33,604 nucleotides of DNA, from the NCBI GenBank assembly GCA_017305925.1, contig JAFKJW010000203.1, positions 2,621 to 36,224 of the forward strand, given 5' to 3'. A program made the position numbers and the translations under genes. Every line of letters starts with the position of its first letter. Position 1 is the stretch's first letter. Shown here piece by piece: positions 9,100 to 16,367 of the stretch. This DNA comes from Hyphomicrobiales bacterium. GTDB taxonomy: Bacteria > Pseudomonadota > Alphaproteobacteria > Rhizobiales > Rhizobiaceae. The notes below the pieces were generated by a model, which was not told the DNA's origin, did not search any database, and saw only the letters and a list, made by a program, of their open reading frames with translations.

Positions 9100-9127
9100 A
9101 GCATAGCCGATAGTCACTAATTTGAAA
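9100..9127 (-). promoter_or_regulatory. Possible promoter of the Gfo/Idh/MocA gene
   Basis: On the minus strand TTTCAA (9127-9122) and TATGCT (9105-9100) are 16 nt apart and end 33 nt before the ATG. The surrounding 9113-9160 is the most A/T-rich stretch nearby. The -35 match is weak, so this is a tentative call. Confidence 0.35.
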
Positions 9128-9367
9128 CTATCTTTCTATTTTTTCCATTGTGAAATTTTCATGCCGGCCCTGCCTTGACCGCTACCGCACTCCGGCAGCG
9201 CCGGCCGGGAGGAGGGCATGGCGAAGATTTGTGCGGTTCGATATCGATTTCCGGGGTAGATCGCTCCAGAAAAGCCCGATCGAAGCCTGCGCGATGACCG
9301 TGCTCGGCAAGACACGGCGTATCAGGACGGTAGGGGGACACAAATCGCCCACCTCTCGGTCGCCCGA

Positions 9368-9396
9368 TTGACGAGAGAGAAATTACATTCCATGTT
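9368..9396 (+). promoter_or_regulatory. Possible promoter of the SDR-ABC operon
   Basis: TTGACG (9368-9373) and CATGTT (9391-9396) are 17 nt apart. Transcription would start near 9403, inside the operator-like repeat at 9388-9420 and about 30 nt before the GTG start. The -35 is good and the -10 is poor. Confidence 0.4.
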
Positions 9397-9404
9397 GAAG
9401 AAAA

Positions 9405-9420
9405 TGGAAATTGAATTCCA
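9405..9420. promoter_or_regulatory. Operator-like palindrome TGGAA-N6-TTCCA
   Basis: A perfect 5+5 inverted repeat with a 6-nt spacer (TGGAA ATTGAA TTCCA). A third half-site, TTCCAT at 9388-9393, makes an overlapping TTCCAT-N10-ATGGAA palindrome (9388-9409). The core GGAA-N6-TTCC is the pattern reported for the RpiR-family repressor IolR of Sinorhizobium meliloti. The site overlaps the predicted transcription start, which would fit repression. The regulator itself is not encoded in this window. Confidence 0.5.
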
Positions 9421-9431
9421 GGGAGGAACGG

Positions 9432-10214
9432 GTGGAAGCTCGGCTCGACGGGAAGGTGGCGATCGTCACCGGCGCGACCCAGGGCATCGGCGCGGCGATC
9501 GCCGGGACGCTGGCCGCCTCGGGCGTCTCCGGCCTGCTGATCACCGGGCGGGATCCTGAGCGCGGAGAGGCCATGGCGCGGCGGTTGTCGGGCCTCGGTC
9601 CGAAAGCCGTTTTCGTCGCCGCCGACCTTGCCGAGGAGGATGCACCGGCCCGGATCGTCTCGCAATGCCTCGATGTTTTCGGGCGGATCGATGCGCTGGC
9701 GAATGCCGCAGGCCTGACCGATCGCGCCGGGTTCCTCGACGCGGACGCGGCGATCTGGGAAAAGCTCTTCGCCGTGAACGCGCGGGCGCCCTTCTTCCTG
9801 ATGCAAGGCGCGATCGCCGCCATGAAAAGCCGAGGCGGGGGCGGCGCCATCGTCAACATCCTGTCGATAAACGCCCATTGCGGCGCGCCCGACCTCGCCG
9901 TCTATTCCGCGACGAAGGGCGCGCTGGCGACGCTGACGAAGAACGCGGCCAACGCTCACAAGGGCGACCGCATCCGCGTCAACGGCATCAACATGGGCTG
10001 GGCCGACACGCCCGGCGAGCGCAGGATGCAGGGCGAGACGCTGGGGCTCGGCGCCGGCTGGATCGACGCCGCCAACGCCGCCGTGCCTTTCGGCCGCCTG
10101 CTCGCGGCGCAGGAGGTGGCGAACCTTGCGGTGTTCCTGCTGAGCGACGCCGCCGGCCCGATGACCGGCTCGGTCATCGATCAGGAGCAATGGGTCGTCG
10201 GAGCGAACAATTGA
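9432..10214 (+). CDS. SDR-family NAD(P)-dependent oxidoreductase
   Basis: A 260-residue classical short-chain dehydrogenase/reductase. The cofactor motif TGATQGIG is at residues 13-20, the NAG-type motif reads ANAAG, and the active site has S145 (LSINAH) with Y158 and K162 (YSATK). The C-terminus GSVIDQEQW is a typical SDR ending. GTG at 9432 was chosen as the start: AGGGAGGA lies 4-5 nt upstream, and the protein then begins just before LDGKVAIVTG. An in-frame TTG at 9411 lies inside the operator palindrome and was rejected. It is the first gene of a seven-gene operon, 2 nt before the mannitol-dehydrogenase-family gene. It probably oxidises a hydroxyl of the imported sugar or polyol; the exact substrate is unknown. 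Confidence 0.9.
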   Translation: MEARLDGKVAIVTGATQGIGAAIAGTLAASGVSGLLITGRDPERGEAMARRLSGLGPKAVFVAADLAEEDAPARIVSQCLDVFGRIDALANAAGLTDRAGFLDADAAIWEKLFAVNARAPFFLMQGAIAAMKSRGGGGAIVNILSINAHCGAPDLAVYSATKGALATLTKNAANAHKGDRIRVNGINMGWADTPGERRMQGETLGLGAGWIDAANAAVPFGRLLAAQEVANLAVFLLSDAAGPMTGSVIDQEQWVVGANN

Positions 10215-10216
10215 GC

Positions 10217-11728
10217 ATGAACGGCCCCGTCGTGGAAACGCTGTGCGAGCGCCTGCTCCCGGCATTGCCGGAGACGGTGCGCCGGCCCGCCTATGCGCGT
10301 TCCGGCCTGAAGCACGGCATCGCGCATATCGGCGTCGGCGCATTCCATCGCTGCCATCAGGCCGAATACACGGACGACCTCCTCGCCGGCGGGTTCGACG
10401 ACCGCGGCATCGTCGGCATCAATGTGCGCGAACCGCGGCTGGACGGCACGCTGGGCCGTCAGGACGGGCTCTACACGCGGCTCTGCCGTGAGGACGACGA
10501 TGTGGAGGCGCGCGTCATAGGCAGCATCCTTTCCGTCGTCGACAGCCAGCAGGACGCCGGGCCGGCCCTTTCCGTCCTGGCTTCGCCGGACATCGACGTC
10601 GTCACGCTCACCATCACGGAGAAGGGCTATTGCCACAGGCCGGCGAGCGGAGAGCTCGATCCCGGCCACCCCGACATCGTCCACGACCTCGCCAACCCGG
10701 AACGGCCGCGCAGCGTGCCGGGCATTCTGGCGCGGATGCTGGAGATGCGGATGCAGAGCCACGGGCGCCCGGTCACGATCCTGAGCTGCGACAACATCCC
10801 GGCAAACGGCGTGCTGCTCGGCAACGTGGTGCGCGCGCTCGCCGAACGCCGCCCCGCCGGCCTCGCCGGATGGCTGGAAAGCCACGCCGCCTTCCCGTCC
10901 GCGATGGTGGACCGCATCGCGCCCGCCACCACCGGCGCGGACCTTGATTTCGTCGAAAAGAATTTTGGCTATCGCGATCGGGCCGCCGTGGTGGGCGAGC
11001 CGTTCCGCCAATGGGTCATCGAGAACCGGTTCGCCTCGTCCGTTCCGGCCTGGGAGCGCGTCGGCGGCACCTTCGTGGGTGCCGTCGAACCCTACGAGCA
11101 TCTGAAGATGCGGGTGCTGAACGGCGCGCAGACCAGCCTCTGCTATCTCGGGGTCTTCACCGGCCTCGAATATACCTGTGACGACATGGCCGATCCGCTT
11201 CTGGCCGGTTTCGTGCGGCGCATGCTTCTGGAGGAGACCCTGCCGACGCTCCGGCCCGTGCCCGGCATCGTTGTGGAAGACTATGTCGAGCAGAGCCTCA
11301 AACGCCTGCGCAACCGGGCGATCCGGCACCGCAACCACCAGATCGCCACGGACGGCTCGCAGAAGATCGTGCAGCGCCTTGTCAACCCGATCCGCGACCG
11401 GCTGCGCGAAAACCGGGGCGTACCGCTTCTCGCCACCGCGCTGGCGGGCTGGATGGCCTATCTTGTCGCCGCCTCTTCCCGCTTCGGAAAGCGCTGGCAG
11501 GCGGACGATCCGTATGCCGGGACGGTCGCGGCGATCGCGGACCGCATCGGCGACGATCCTCCCGCGCTGGTCGGCGCCATCCTTTCGCTGGACTCGATCT
11601 TCCCGGAAGAGCTTTCCGGCAACGAGCGGCTGCGGGCGCTTCTGGCCCAACGGCTCGCCGGCCTTCTGGGCCCGGATCCGAGAGGCTTCATCAGACGTAT
11701 CTTGGACGAGGATCACGTGCGCAGTTGA
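10217..11728 (+). CDS. Mannitol dehydrogenase family protein (polyol/hexuronate NAD-dependent reductase)
   Basis: A 503-residue member of the long-chain mannitol dehydrogenase/fructuronate reductase family, which interconverts 2-ketoses or keto-uronates and their polyols with NAD(H). The N-terminal Rossmann motif IGVGAFHRCHQ is characteristic. The conserved catalytic-lysine region DGSQKI-QR contains K383. TITEKGYC and ILSCDNIPANG also match the family. The ATG at 10217 follows the SDR stop by 2 nt. A TTG at 10211, overlapping that stop, has GGAG at a better 7-nt spacing and may be the true start (2 residues longer). Two different dehydrogenases in tandem suggest an oxidise-then-reduce route on the same carbon skeleton. 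Mannitol, altronate or fructuronate cannot be chosen from sequence alone. Confidence 0.9.
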   Translation: MNGPVVETLCERLLPALPETVRRPAYARSGLKHGIAHIGVGAFHRCHQAEYTDDLLAGGFDDRGIVGINVREPRLDGTLGRQDGLYTRLCREDDDVEARVIGSILSVVDSQQDAGPALSVLASPDIDVVTLTITEKGYCHRPASGELDPGHPDIVHDLANPERPRSVPGILARMLEMRMQSHGRPVTILSCDNIPANGVLLGNVVRALAERRPAGLAGWLESHAAFPSAMVDRIAPATTGADLDFVEKNFGYRDRAAVVGEPFRQWVIENRFASSVPAWERVGGTFVGAVEPYEHLKMRVLNGAQTSLCYLGVFTGLEYTCDDMADPLLAGFVRRMLLEETLPTLRPVPGIVVEDYVEQSLKRLRNRAIRHRNHQIATDGSQKIVQRLVNPIRDRLRENRGVPLLATALAGWMAYLVAASSRFGKRWQADDPYAGTVAAIADRIGDDPPALVGAILSLDSIFPEELSGNERLRALLAQRLAGLLGPDPRGFIRRILDEDHVRS

Positions 11729-11773
11729 AACGACGATTGCAAACGCGATAGGAGAGACCTGGGTGGAGAAGAC

Positions 11774-12688
11774 ATGAAACTTGGTATCCTGACGGCGCCG
11801 TTTCCTGATACGCCGCTGGCCGATGTGGCGACATGGGCGCAGGGCGCGGGTTTCACGGCAATGGAGATCGCCTGCTGGCCGCGCTCGTCGGGGCCGAGCC
11901 GCCGCTATGCCGGCACCAGCCACATCGACGTTGCGACGCTGTCGGCGGCCGAAGGCAAGGATTTGGCCGCCGCTCTGGCCGACAAGGGGATCGCCGTCTC
12001 GGCGCTCGGCTACTATCCGAACCCGCTTCATCCCGACGCCGCGCACCGCGAGGCGGTCATCGCTCATCTCAAGCAGGTGATCGCCGCCGCGCCTCTGCTC
12101 GGCGTGTCGCTGGTGAACACCTTCTGCGGCGGCGACGCCAGCAGGACCGTGGATGACAACTGGGCCGCCGCCGAAAAGATCTGGCCCGAGATCATCGACT
12201 ACGCCCGCCACCATGGCGTCAGGATCGCCTTCGAAAACTGCCCGATGATCTTCAGCTACGACGAATGGCCGGGCGGGCACAACATCGCCTACTCGCCCTA
12301 TGTCTGGCGCCGCATACTGGAGGCCTGGGGCGGCGAGGTCGGCATGAATTTCGACCCGTCGCATCTGGTCTGGCAGATGATCGACCAGGCGCGCTTCATC
12401 CGCGAGTTCGGGCCGCACATGCTGCATGTCCACGCCAAGGACCTGATGATCGACCGCGACGGGCTTTACGAGCACGGCATCATGTCCCTCGGCATGGGCT
12501 GGCAGGTCCCGCGCATGCCGGGCCTCGGCGAGGTCGACTGGAGCACGATCTTCTCCGGCCTCTACCGCGCCGGCTATGACGGCCCGGTCATCATCGAGCA
12601 CGAGGATCGCAGGTTCGAGGGCAGCGACGAGAAGGTCAAGCGCGGCTTTCTGCTCGCCCGCGACGTGCTGTCGCCATACGTCAAATAG
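11774..12688 (+). CDS. Sugar phosphate isomerase/epimerase family protein (AP endonuclease 2-type TIM barrel)
   Basis: A 304-residue TIM-barrel protein of the xylose-isomerase-like/AP-endonuclease-2 fold used by IolE, IolI and many sugar epimerases or dehydratases. It starts MKLGILTAPFPD and has the characteristic strand ends for divalent-metal ligands: AFENCPM (Glu), NFDPSHLVW (Asp, His), HVHAKD (His, Asp) and IIEHED (Glu). The ATG at 11774 has GGAG 8 nt upstream. It sits 45 nt after the mannitol-dehydrogenase-family gene and 53 nt before the binding-protein gene. Despite the family name there is no kinase in the operon, so the substrate may be unphosphorylated. An epimerase, isomerase or keto-polyol dehydratase role is possible. 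Confidence 0.87.
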   Translation: MKLGILTAPFPDTPLADVATWAQGAGFTAMEIACWPRSSGPSRRYAGTSHIDVATLSAAEGKDLAAALADKGIAVSALGYYPNPLHPDAAHREAVIAHLKQVIAAAPLLGVSLVNTFCGGDASRTVDDNWAAAEKIWPEIIDYARHHGVRIAFENCPMIFSYDEWPGGHNIAYSPYVWRRILEAWGGEVGMNFDPSHLVWQMIDQARFIREFGPHMLHVHAKDLMIDRDGLYEHGIMSLGMGWQVPRMPGLGEVDWSTIFSGLYRAGYDGPVIIEHEDRRFEGSDEKVKRGFLLARDVLSPYVK

Positions 12689-12741
12689 GCGTGTGGCGCG
12701 CAACGACAGGTTTGAGAGCAATCGGAGGAAAGGACGTTCTC

Positions 12742-13785
12742 ATGCGTAAGACATCATATCTGAAAATGCTTCCGCTTCTGGCCGGCGCGGCCATGCTGGC
12801 CTCGGTGCCCGGCGCCTTCGCGGAAGGCAAGCAGTACACGATCGGCGTGTCCAACACCGTGCAGGGCAATGGCTGGCGCGAGGAGATGGTCTGCGCGATC
12901 AAGGCGCAGGCGCTCGCTTCCGGCGAGGTGGCGAAGCTCAACATCGCCCACCGCAATACCGACGCCGCCGGCCAGCTCGAGGACCTGCGCAACCTGATCA
13001 GCGCCAAGGTCGACGCCATCGTTGTCAACCCGGCCGACCCGGCCGGCATCAAGGCCGCACTCGAAGAAGCCAACAAGGCGGGCATCGTGGTCGTCGCCGT
13101 CGACCAGGCCGTCACCGAGCCCACGGCCTACATCATCTCCAACAACCAGGAGCAATATGCCTATCTCGGCGCCAAATGGCTGTTCCAGCAGATGGGCGGC
13201 AAGGGCGGCGTGGTCTACATGCGCGGCGCGGCGGGCGCTTCCGCCGACAGCGACCGCGACAAGGGCTTCAAGAAGGCGCTGGCTGAATTCCCGGACGTGA
13301 AGGTCGTCCATGAGGTGTTCACAGGCTGGCAGCAGGATCAGGCCAAGCAGCAGATCCTCGACTTCATCGCGACCGGATCGCCCTTCGAGGGCATCTGGAC
13401 CTCGGGCATCGACAATGTGATCGTCGACGCGCTGGTCGAGTCCGGCTCCAAGATGGTTCCGGTCGTCGGTGCCGACAATGCCGGCTTCGTCAGCCAGCTC
13501 AATTCCGTGGAAGGACTGGTCGGCGCGGCCGTCACCAACCCGGGATCGATCGGCGGCGCCGGCGTGACGCTCGCCCTCCAGATCCTCGACGGCAAGAAGC
13601 CGGCCGAGCAGACCGTGCTGGTCGAGCCCGAGCTTTGGGAAAACGCCACGCCGGAAGGCAAGGAGAAGCTGAAGTCGGTCGTCGACCCGTCGCTCAGCGC
13701 CGAGTGGCCCGTATCCATCTCCATCCCGGACTGGACGACCTACAGCAAGGAACAGATCATCGCCTGCAAGGGCCCGGGCGAATAA
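12742..13785 (+). CDS. Sugar ABC transporter periplasmic substrate-binding protein
   Basis: A 347-residue periplasmic binding protein of the ribose/galactose-type (PBP1) family. A signal peptide (KK/R-rich N-terminus, hydrophobic core, cut after GAFA at residue 27) precedes the mature start EGKQYTIGVSN. The two lobes carry DLRNLISAKVDAIVVNP and GIWTSGIDNVIVDAL, typical of this class. Two cysteines, C51 and C342, could form a disulfide. The ATG at 12742 was chosen over the in-frame ATG at 12691, because it gives a proper signal peptide and follows GGAGGAAAGGA. The strong intercistronic hairpin after the gene probably raises its output relative to the transporter. The ligand is unknown but presumably feeds the dehydrogenases encoded upstream. 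Confidence 0.93.
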   Translation: MRKTSYLKMLPLLAGAAMLASVPGAFAEGKQYTIGVSNTVQGNGWREEMVCAIKAQALASGEVAKLNIAHRNTDAAGQLEDLRNLISAKVDAIVVNPADPAGIKAALEEANKAGIVVVAVDQAVTEPTAYIISNNQEQYAYLGAKWLFQQMGGKGGVVYMRGAAGASADSDRDKGFKKALAEFPDVKVVHEVFTGWQQDQAKQQILDFIATGSPFEGIWTSGIDNVIVDALVESGSKMVPVVGADNAGFVSQLNSVEGLVGAAVTNPGSIGGAGVTLALQILDGKKPAEQTVLVEPELWENATPEGKEKLKSVVDPSLSAEWPVSISIPDWTTYSKEQIIACKGPGE

Positions 13786-13801
13786 GCCCGGAGACGATCA
13801 G

Positions 13802-13829
13802 GGATGCCGGCCTTGGCCGGCCGGCATCC
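13802..13829 (+). other. Intercistronic stem-loop after the binding-protein gene
   Basis: A perfect 11-bp inverted repeat (13802-13812 and 13819-13829; core GATGCCGGCC/GGCCGGCATC) with a 6-nt loop lies 16 nt after the binding-protein stop codon. There is no T-run. Such hairpins commonly protect the 3' end of binding-protein mRNA and lower read-through to the ATPase and permease genes. It also buries the ATG at 13804, arguing against that codon as the ATPase start. Confidence 0.7.
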
Positions 13830-13866
13830 ACGCCTGCAATCCGGCACGATTGAGGACGGCGCACCG

Positions 13867-15396
13867 TTGACGGAAGAGCTCATTCTCGACGCATCCGGCG
13901 TGGCCAAGAGCTATGGCGCGGTCGCGGCGCTGCGCAATGCCTCGCTTGCCGTGCGGCCAGGCGAAGTGCACGCGCTGATGGGCGCCAACGGCGCCGGCAA
14001 GTCGACGCTGGTCAAGATCCTCACCGGTGCCATCCATGCCGACAAGGGCGACATCCTCATCCGCGGCAAGCGGCGCGATGTGCGCTCTCCCGCCGATGCG
14101 CGCCGCGCCGGCCTCGTGCCGGTCTATCAGGATGCCTCGCTGATCCCCGACCTCGACATCGTATCGAACCTCAGGCTGACGGCGACGCCGGTCGAGCCGT
14201 TCGCGAACTGGGTGAAGGAACTCGGCGTTCCCGACCTCGACCTTTCCGAGATGGCGCGGGACATCCCGCTCGCCGTGCTGCGCGTCCTCGACCTCGCCCG
14301 CGCCCTCGCCGTGGAGCCCGACGTCCTTTTGCTCGACGAGATGACCGCGGCACTCCCCGCCAACCTCGCCGAGCGCGTGCTGGACGTGGTGCGCCGGCAA
14401 AGCCGGGCCGGCCGCTCCGTCATCTTCATCTCGCACCGTTTCGTGGAGATTTCCGCGCTTTGCGACCGCGCCACCGTGCTGCGCGACGGCCAGACCGTCG
14501 GCGTGGTGGACATGGAGCCCGGCGCGGAGGAAAGGATCGTCGAGCTGATGCTCGGCGCCAAGATCGAGAAGCAGCGCGGGTTCGCACGGCGCCAGGCGTC
14601 GCAGGCCGATGCCGGGACGCGGCTCAGCGTGCGGAACCTGCGTGTCGGCACAAAACTCGCCGACGTGTCCTTCGAGCTGAAGAACGGCGAAGTGGCCGGC
14701 GTGGTGGCGCTCGAAGGTCAGGGCCAGGACGAACTTTTCGCCGCCCTTTCGGGCTCGCTGCGGCCGTCCACCGGCACCATCGAGGCCGATGGGGTGCCGG
14801 TAAAATTCAGCCACCCGGCCGACGCCATCCGCGCCGGCATCGCCTATATTCCCGGAGACCGCACCGAGGCGCTTCTGATGCATCGCTCCGTGCGCGAGAA
14901 CATCGCACTGCCCTTCAGCGCCCGCTTCCGCAACTGGGGTCCGATCGGCATGCAGAAGGAGCGCACGATCGTCGGCCGGGCGATCGAGCGGTTGCAGATC
15001 GACACGCGCGCCCAGGGCGAGGTGCAGCGTCTTTCCGGCGGCAACCAGCAGAAGGTGACGATCGCGCGCTGGATCGCGGCGGATGCCCGCACGGTCCTCT
15101 GCTTCGATCCGACGCGCGGCATCGACGTCGGCACAAAGCGCGAAATCTACCGGCTGCTGCGCGAGCTCGCCGGCCAGGGCAAGTCGGTGCTCTTCTACAC
15201 GTCCGAGCTGGAGGAGGTCCAACTCGTCTGCGACCGCGCCATCGTCATCTTCGGCGGCAAGGTGGTGGACGTGCTGCCCGCCGAGATCGCGGACGAGGCG
15301 GCGCTGACGCGCGCGGCCTACGGGCTGCCGCGCAACGCTACCGCCGATGTCGGCATCCTCGCAGACCTTCCCGCAACGAACGGAGCCGCATCGTGA
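13867..15396 (+). CDS. Sugar ABC transporter double ATP-binding protein, asymmetric sites
   Basis: A 509-residue tandem ATPase of the ribose/galactose importer class (two nucleotide-binding domains). Domain 1 has an intact Walker A GANGAGKST (39-47) and Walker B LLLDE (D157, E158), but its signature region reads IPLAVLRVLDLARAL instead of an LSGGQ-like sequence. Domain 2 has an intact signature LSGGN (389-393) but a Walker A lacking Lys-Ser/Thr (ALEGQGQDEL). Its Walker B is CFDPTRG (D414 then P415), so the usual catalytic Glu is missing. Only one composite ATP site can therefore be complete. TTG at 13867 is preferred, with GAGGA about 10 nt upstream and normal length; the ATG at 13804 lies in a hairpin. 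The stop overlaps the next gene as GTGA. Confidence 0.9.
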   Translation: MTEELILDASGVAKSYGAVAALRNASLAVRPGEVHALMGANGAGKSTLVKILTGAIHADKGDILIRGKRRDVRSPADARRAGLVPVYQDASLIPDLDIVSNLRLTATPVEPFANWVKELGVPDLDLSEMARDIPLAVLRVLDLARALAVEPDVLLLDEMTAALPANLAERVLDVVRRQSRAGRSVIFISHRFVEISALCDRATVLRDGQTVGVVDMEPGAEERIVELMLGAKIEKQRGFARRQASQADAGTRLSVRNLRVGTKLADVSFELKNGEVAGVVALEGQGQDELFAALSGSLRPSTGTIEADGVPVKFSHPADAIRAGIAYIPGDRTEALLMHRSVRENIALPFSARFRNWGPIGMQKERTIVGRAIERLQIDTRAQGEVQRLSGGNQQKVTIARWIAADARTVLCFDPTRGIDVGTKREIYRLLRELAGQGKSVLFYTSELEEVQLVCDRAIVIFGGKVVDVLPAEIADEAALTRAAYGLPRNATADVGILADLPATNGAAS

Positions 15397-16367
15397 GCCG
15401 CCTCCTGCGCCGGAACGGCTGGGTGGCGGGCCTTCTGGCGCTTTTCGCGGTGCTGCTCGTCCTCACCAAGATCATCCAGCCGGGCTACGGCGCCGGCGAT
15501 TTCGGATCGCTGGCGCGCGCCGGCCTGCCCTTCGCCTTCGCCGTCGCGGCCCAGGCCGTGGTCGTCATCGCCGGGGGCATCGACCTCTCCGTCGCCTCGA
15601 TGATGGCGCTGACCAGCGTGACCGCGGCATCCATGATGAACGGGGCGAGCGAGGAATACGCGCTCTTCGTGGTGCCCTTCGTGCTCGCCATGGGCTTCGT
15701 GCTCGGCGCGGTGAACGGCATCCTGATCGTCGTGACGCGCGTTCCCGACATCGTCGTGACGCTCGCCATGCTGTTCGTCCTGCAAGGTGCCGCGCTGCTC
15801 GTGCTCGACGCGCCGGGGGGTGCCGCGGCCGAATGGCTGAAAGCCTCGATCACCGGCACGCTGCCGTTTCCATTCCTGCCCGACGCCGTCACGGCCTGGC
15901 TGCCGAACGCGCTGGTGCTGCTGGTCGTCTGCCTCTGCGTCGTCTGGATTCCGCTGAAGCGGTCGCGGCTCGGCCTGTCGCTCTACGCCATCGGCAGCAG
16001 CGAGCTCGCCGCCTTCCGCAGCGGCGTGCCGGTCGCGCGCACCCGGATCATCGCCTATGGCCTTGCCGGGCTGTTCGGCGCCATGGGCGGCCTTTCCCTG
16101 ACGATGAGCACCGGCATCGGCGCCCCGATCCCCGGCCCCTATCTCATGGCGAGCGTCGCGGCGGTCGTGCTGGGCGGCGTGGTGCTGGGCGGCGGTCGCG
16201 GCGGCCTGCTCGGGCCGATCATCGCGGTCTTCGTGCTGCGGCTCGTCCGCACCGACCTGACGCTGATGGCCATCGATCCGAACGTCACCTCCATCATCGA
16301 GGGCGCGATCATGGTGGCGGTCGTGATGTTCGGCGCCTTCATCGCCATACGAGGCCGCCCGGCATGA
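15393..16367 (+). CDS. Sugar ABC transporter permease (first)
   Basis: A 324-residue inner-membrane permease of the RbsC/BPD_transp_2 family. About eight to ten hydrophobic segments are visible, the first at residues 10-30. The family signature VVIAGGIDLSVASMMAL is present, with the cytoplasmic loop GSSELAAFRSGVPVARTRIIAYGLAG that contacts the ATPase. The glycine-rich VVLGGVVLGGGRGGLLGP follows near the C-terminus. The GTG start at 15393 overlaps the ATPase stop (GTGA) and has GGAG 7 nt upstream. The stop overlaps the second permease start (ATGA), so translation is coupled. It presumably forms a heterodimeric channel with the next gene product. Confidence 0.93.
   Translation: MSRLLRRNGWVAGLLALFAVLLVLTKIIQPGYGAGDFGSLARAGLPFAFAVAAQAVVVIAGGIDLSVASMMALTSVTAASMMNGASEEYALFVVPFVLAMGFVLGAVNGILIVVTRVPDIVVTLAMLFVLQGAALLVLDAPGGAAAEWLKASITGTLPFPFLPDAVTAWLPNALVLLVVCLCVVWIPLKRSRLGLSLYAIGSSELAAFRSGVPVARTRIIAYGLAGLFGAMGGLSLTMSTGIGAPIPGPYLMASVAAVVLGGVVLGGGRGGLLGPIIAVFVLRLVRTDLTLMAIDPNVTSIIEGAIMVAVVMFGAFIAIRGRPA

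Larger units (their letters stand above)
9068..9431. promoter_or_regulatory. Divergent control region of the sugar/polyol island
   Basis: This 364-nt gap separates the minus-strand Gfo/Idh/MocA gene from the plus-strand SDR operon and shows no credible gene. Both ends are A/T-rich (9113-9160 and 9378-9420) and both carry TTCCAT-NN-TGAA (9143-9154 and 9388-9399). The middle (about 9165-9360) is GC-rich and featureless to my reading. It most likely holds two promoters and binding sites for a regulator encoded elsewhere. Confidence 0.55.

Noticed and set aside
9411-9431. TTG at 9411 as start of the SDR
   Set aside because: It lies inside the operator palindrome and upstream of the ribosome site; GTG 9432 has AGGGAGGA at proper spacing.
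13804-13866. ATG at 13804 as start of the ABC ATPase
   Set aside because: It lies inside a perfect 11-bp hairpin and adds 21 residues that are unlike the family; TTG 13867 with GAGGA upstream gives the normal length.
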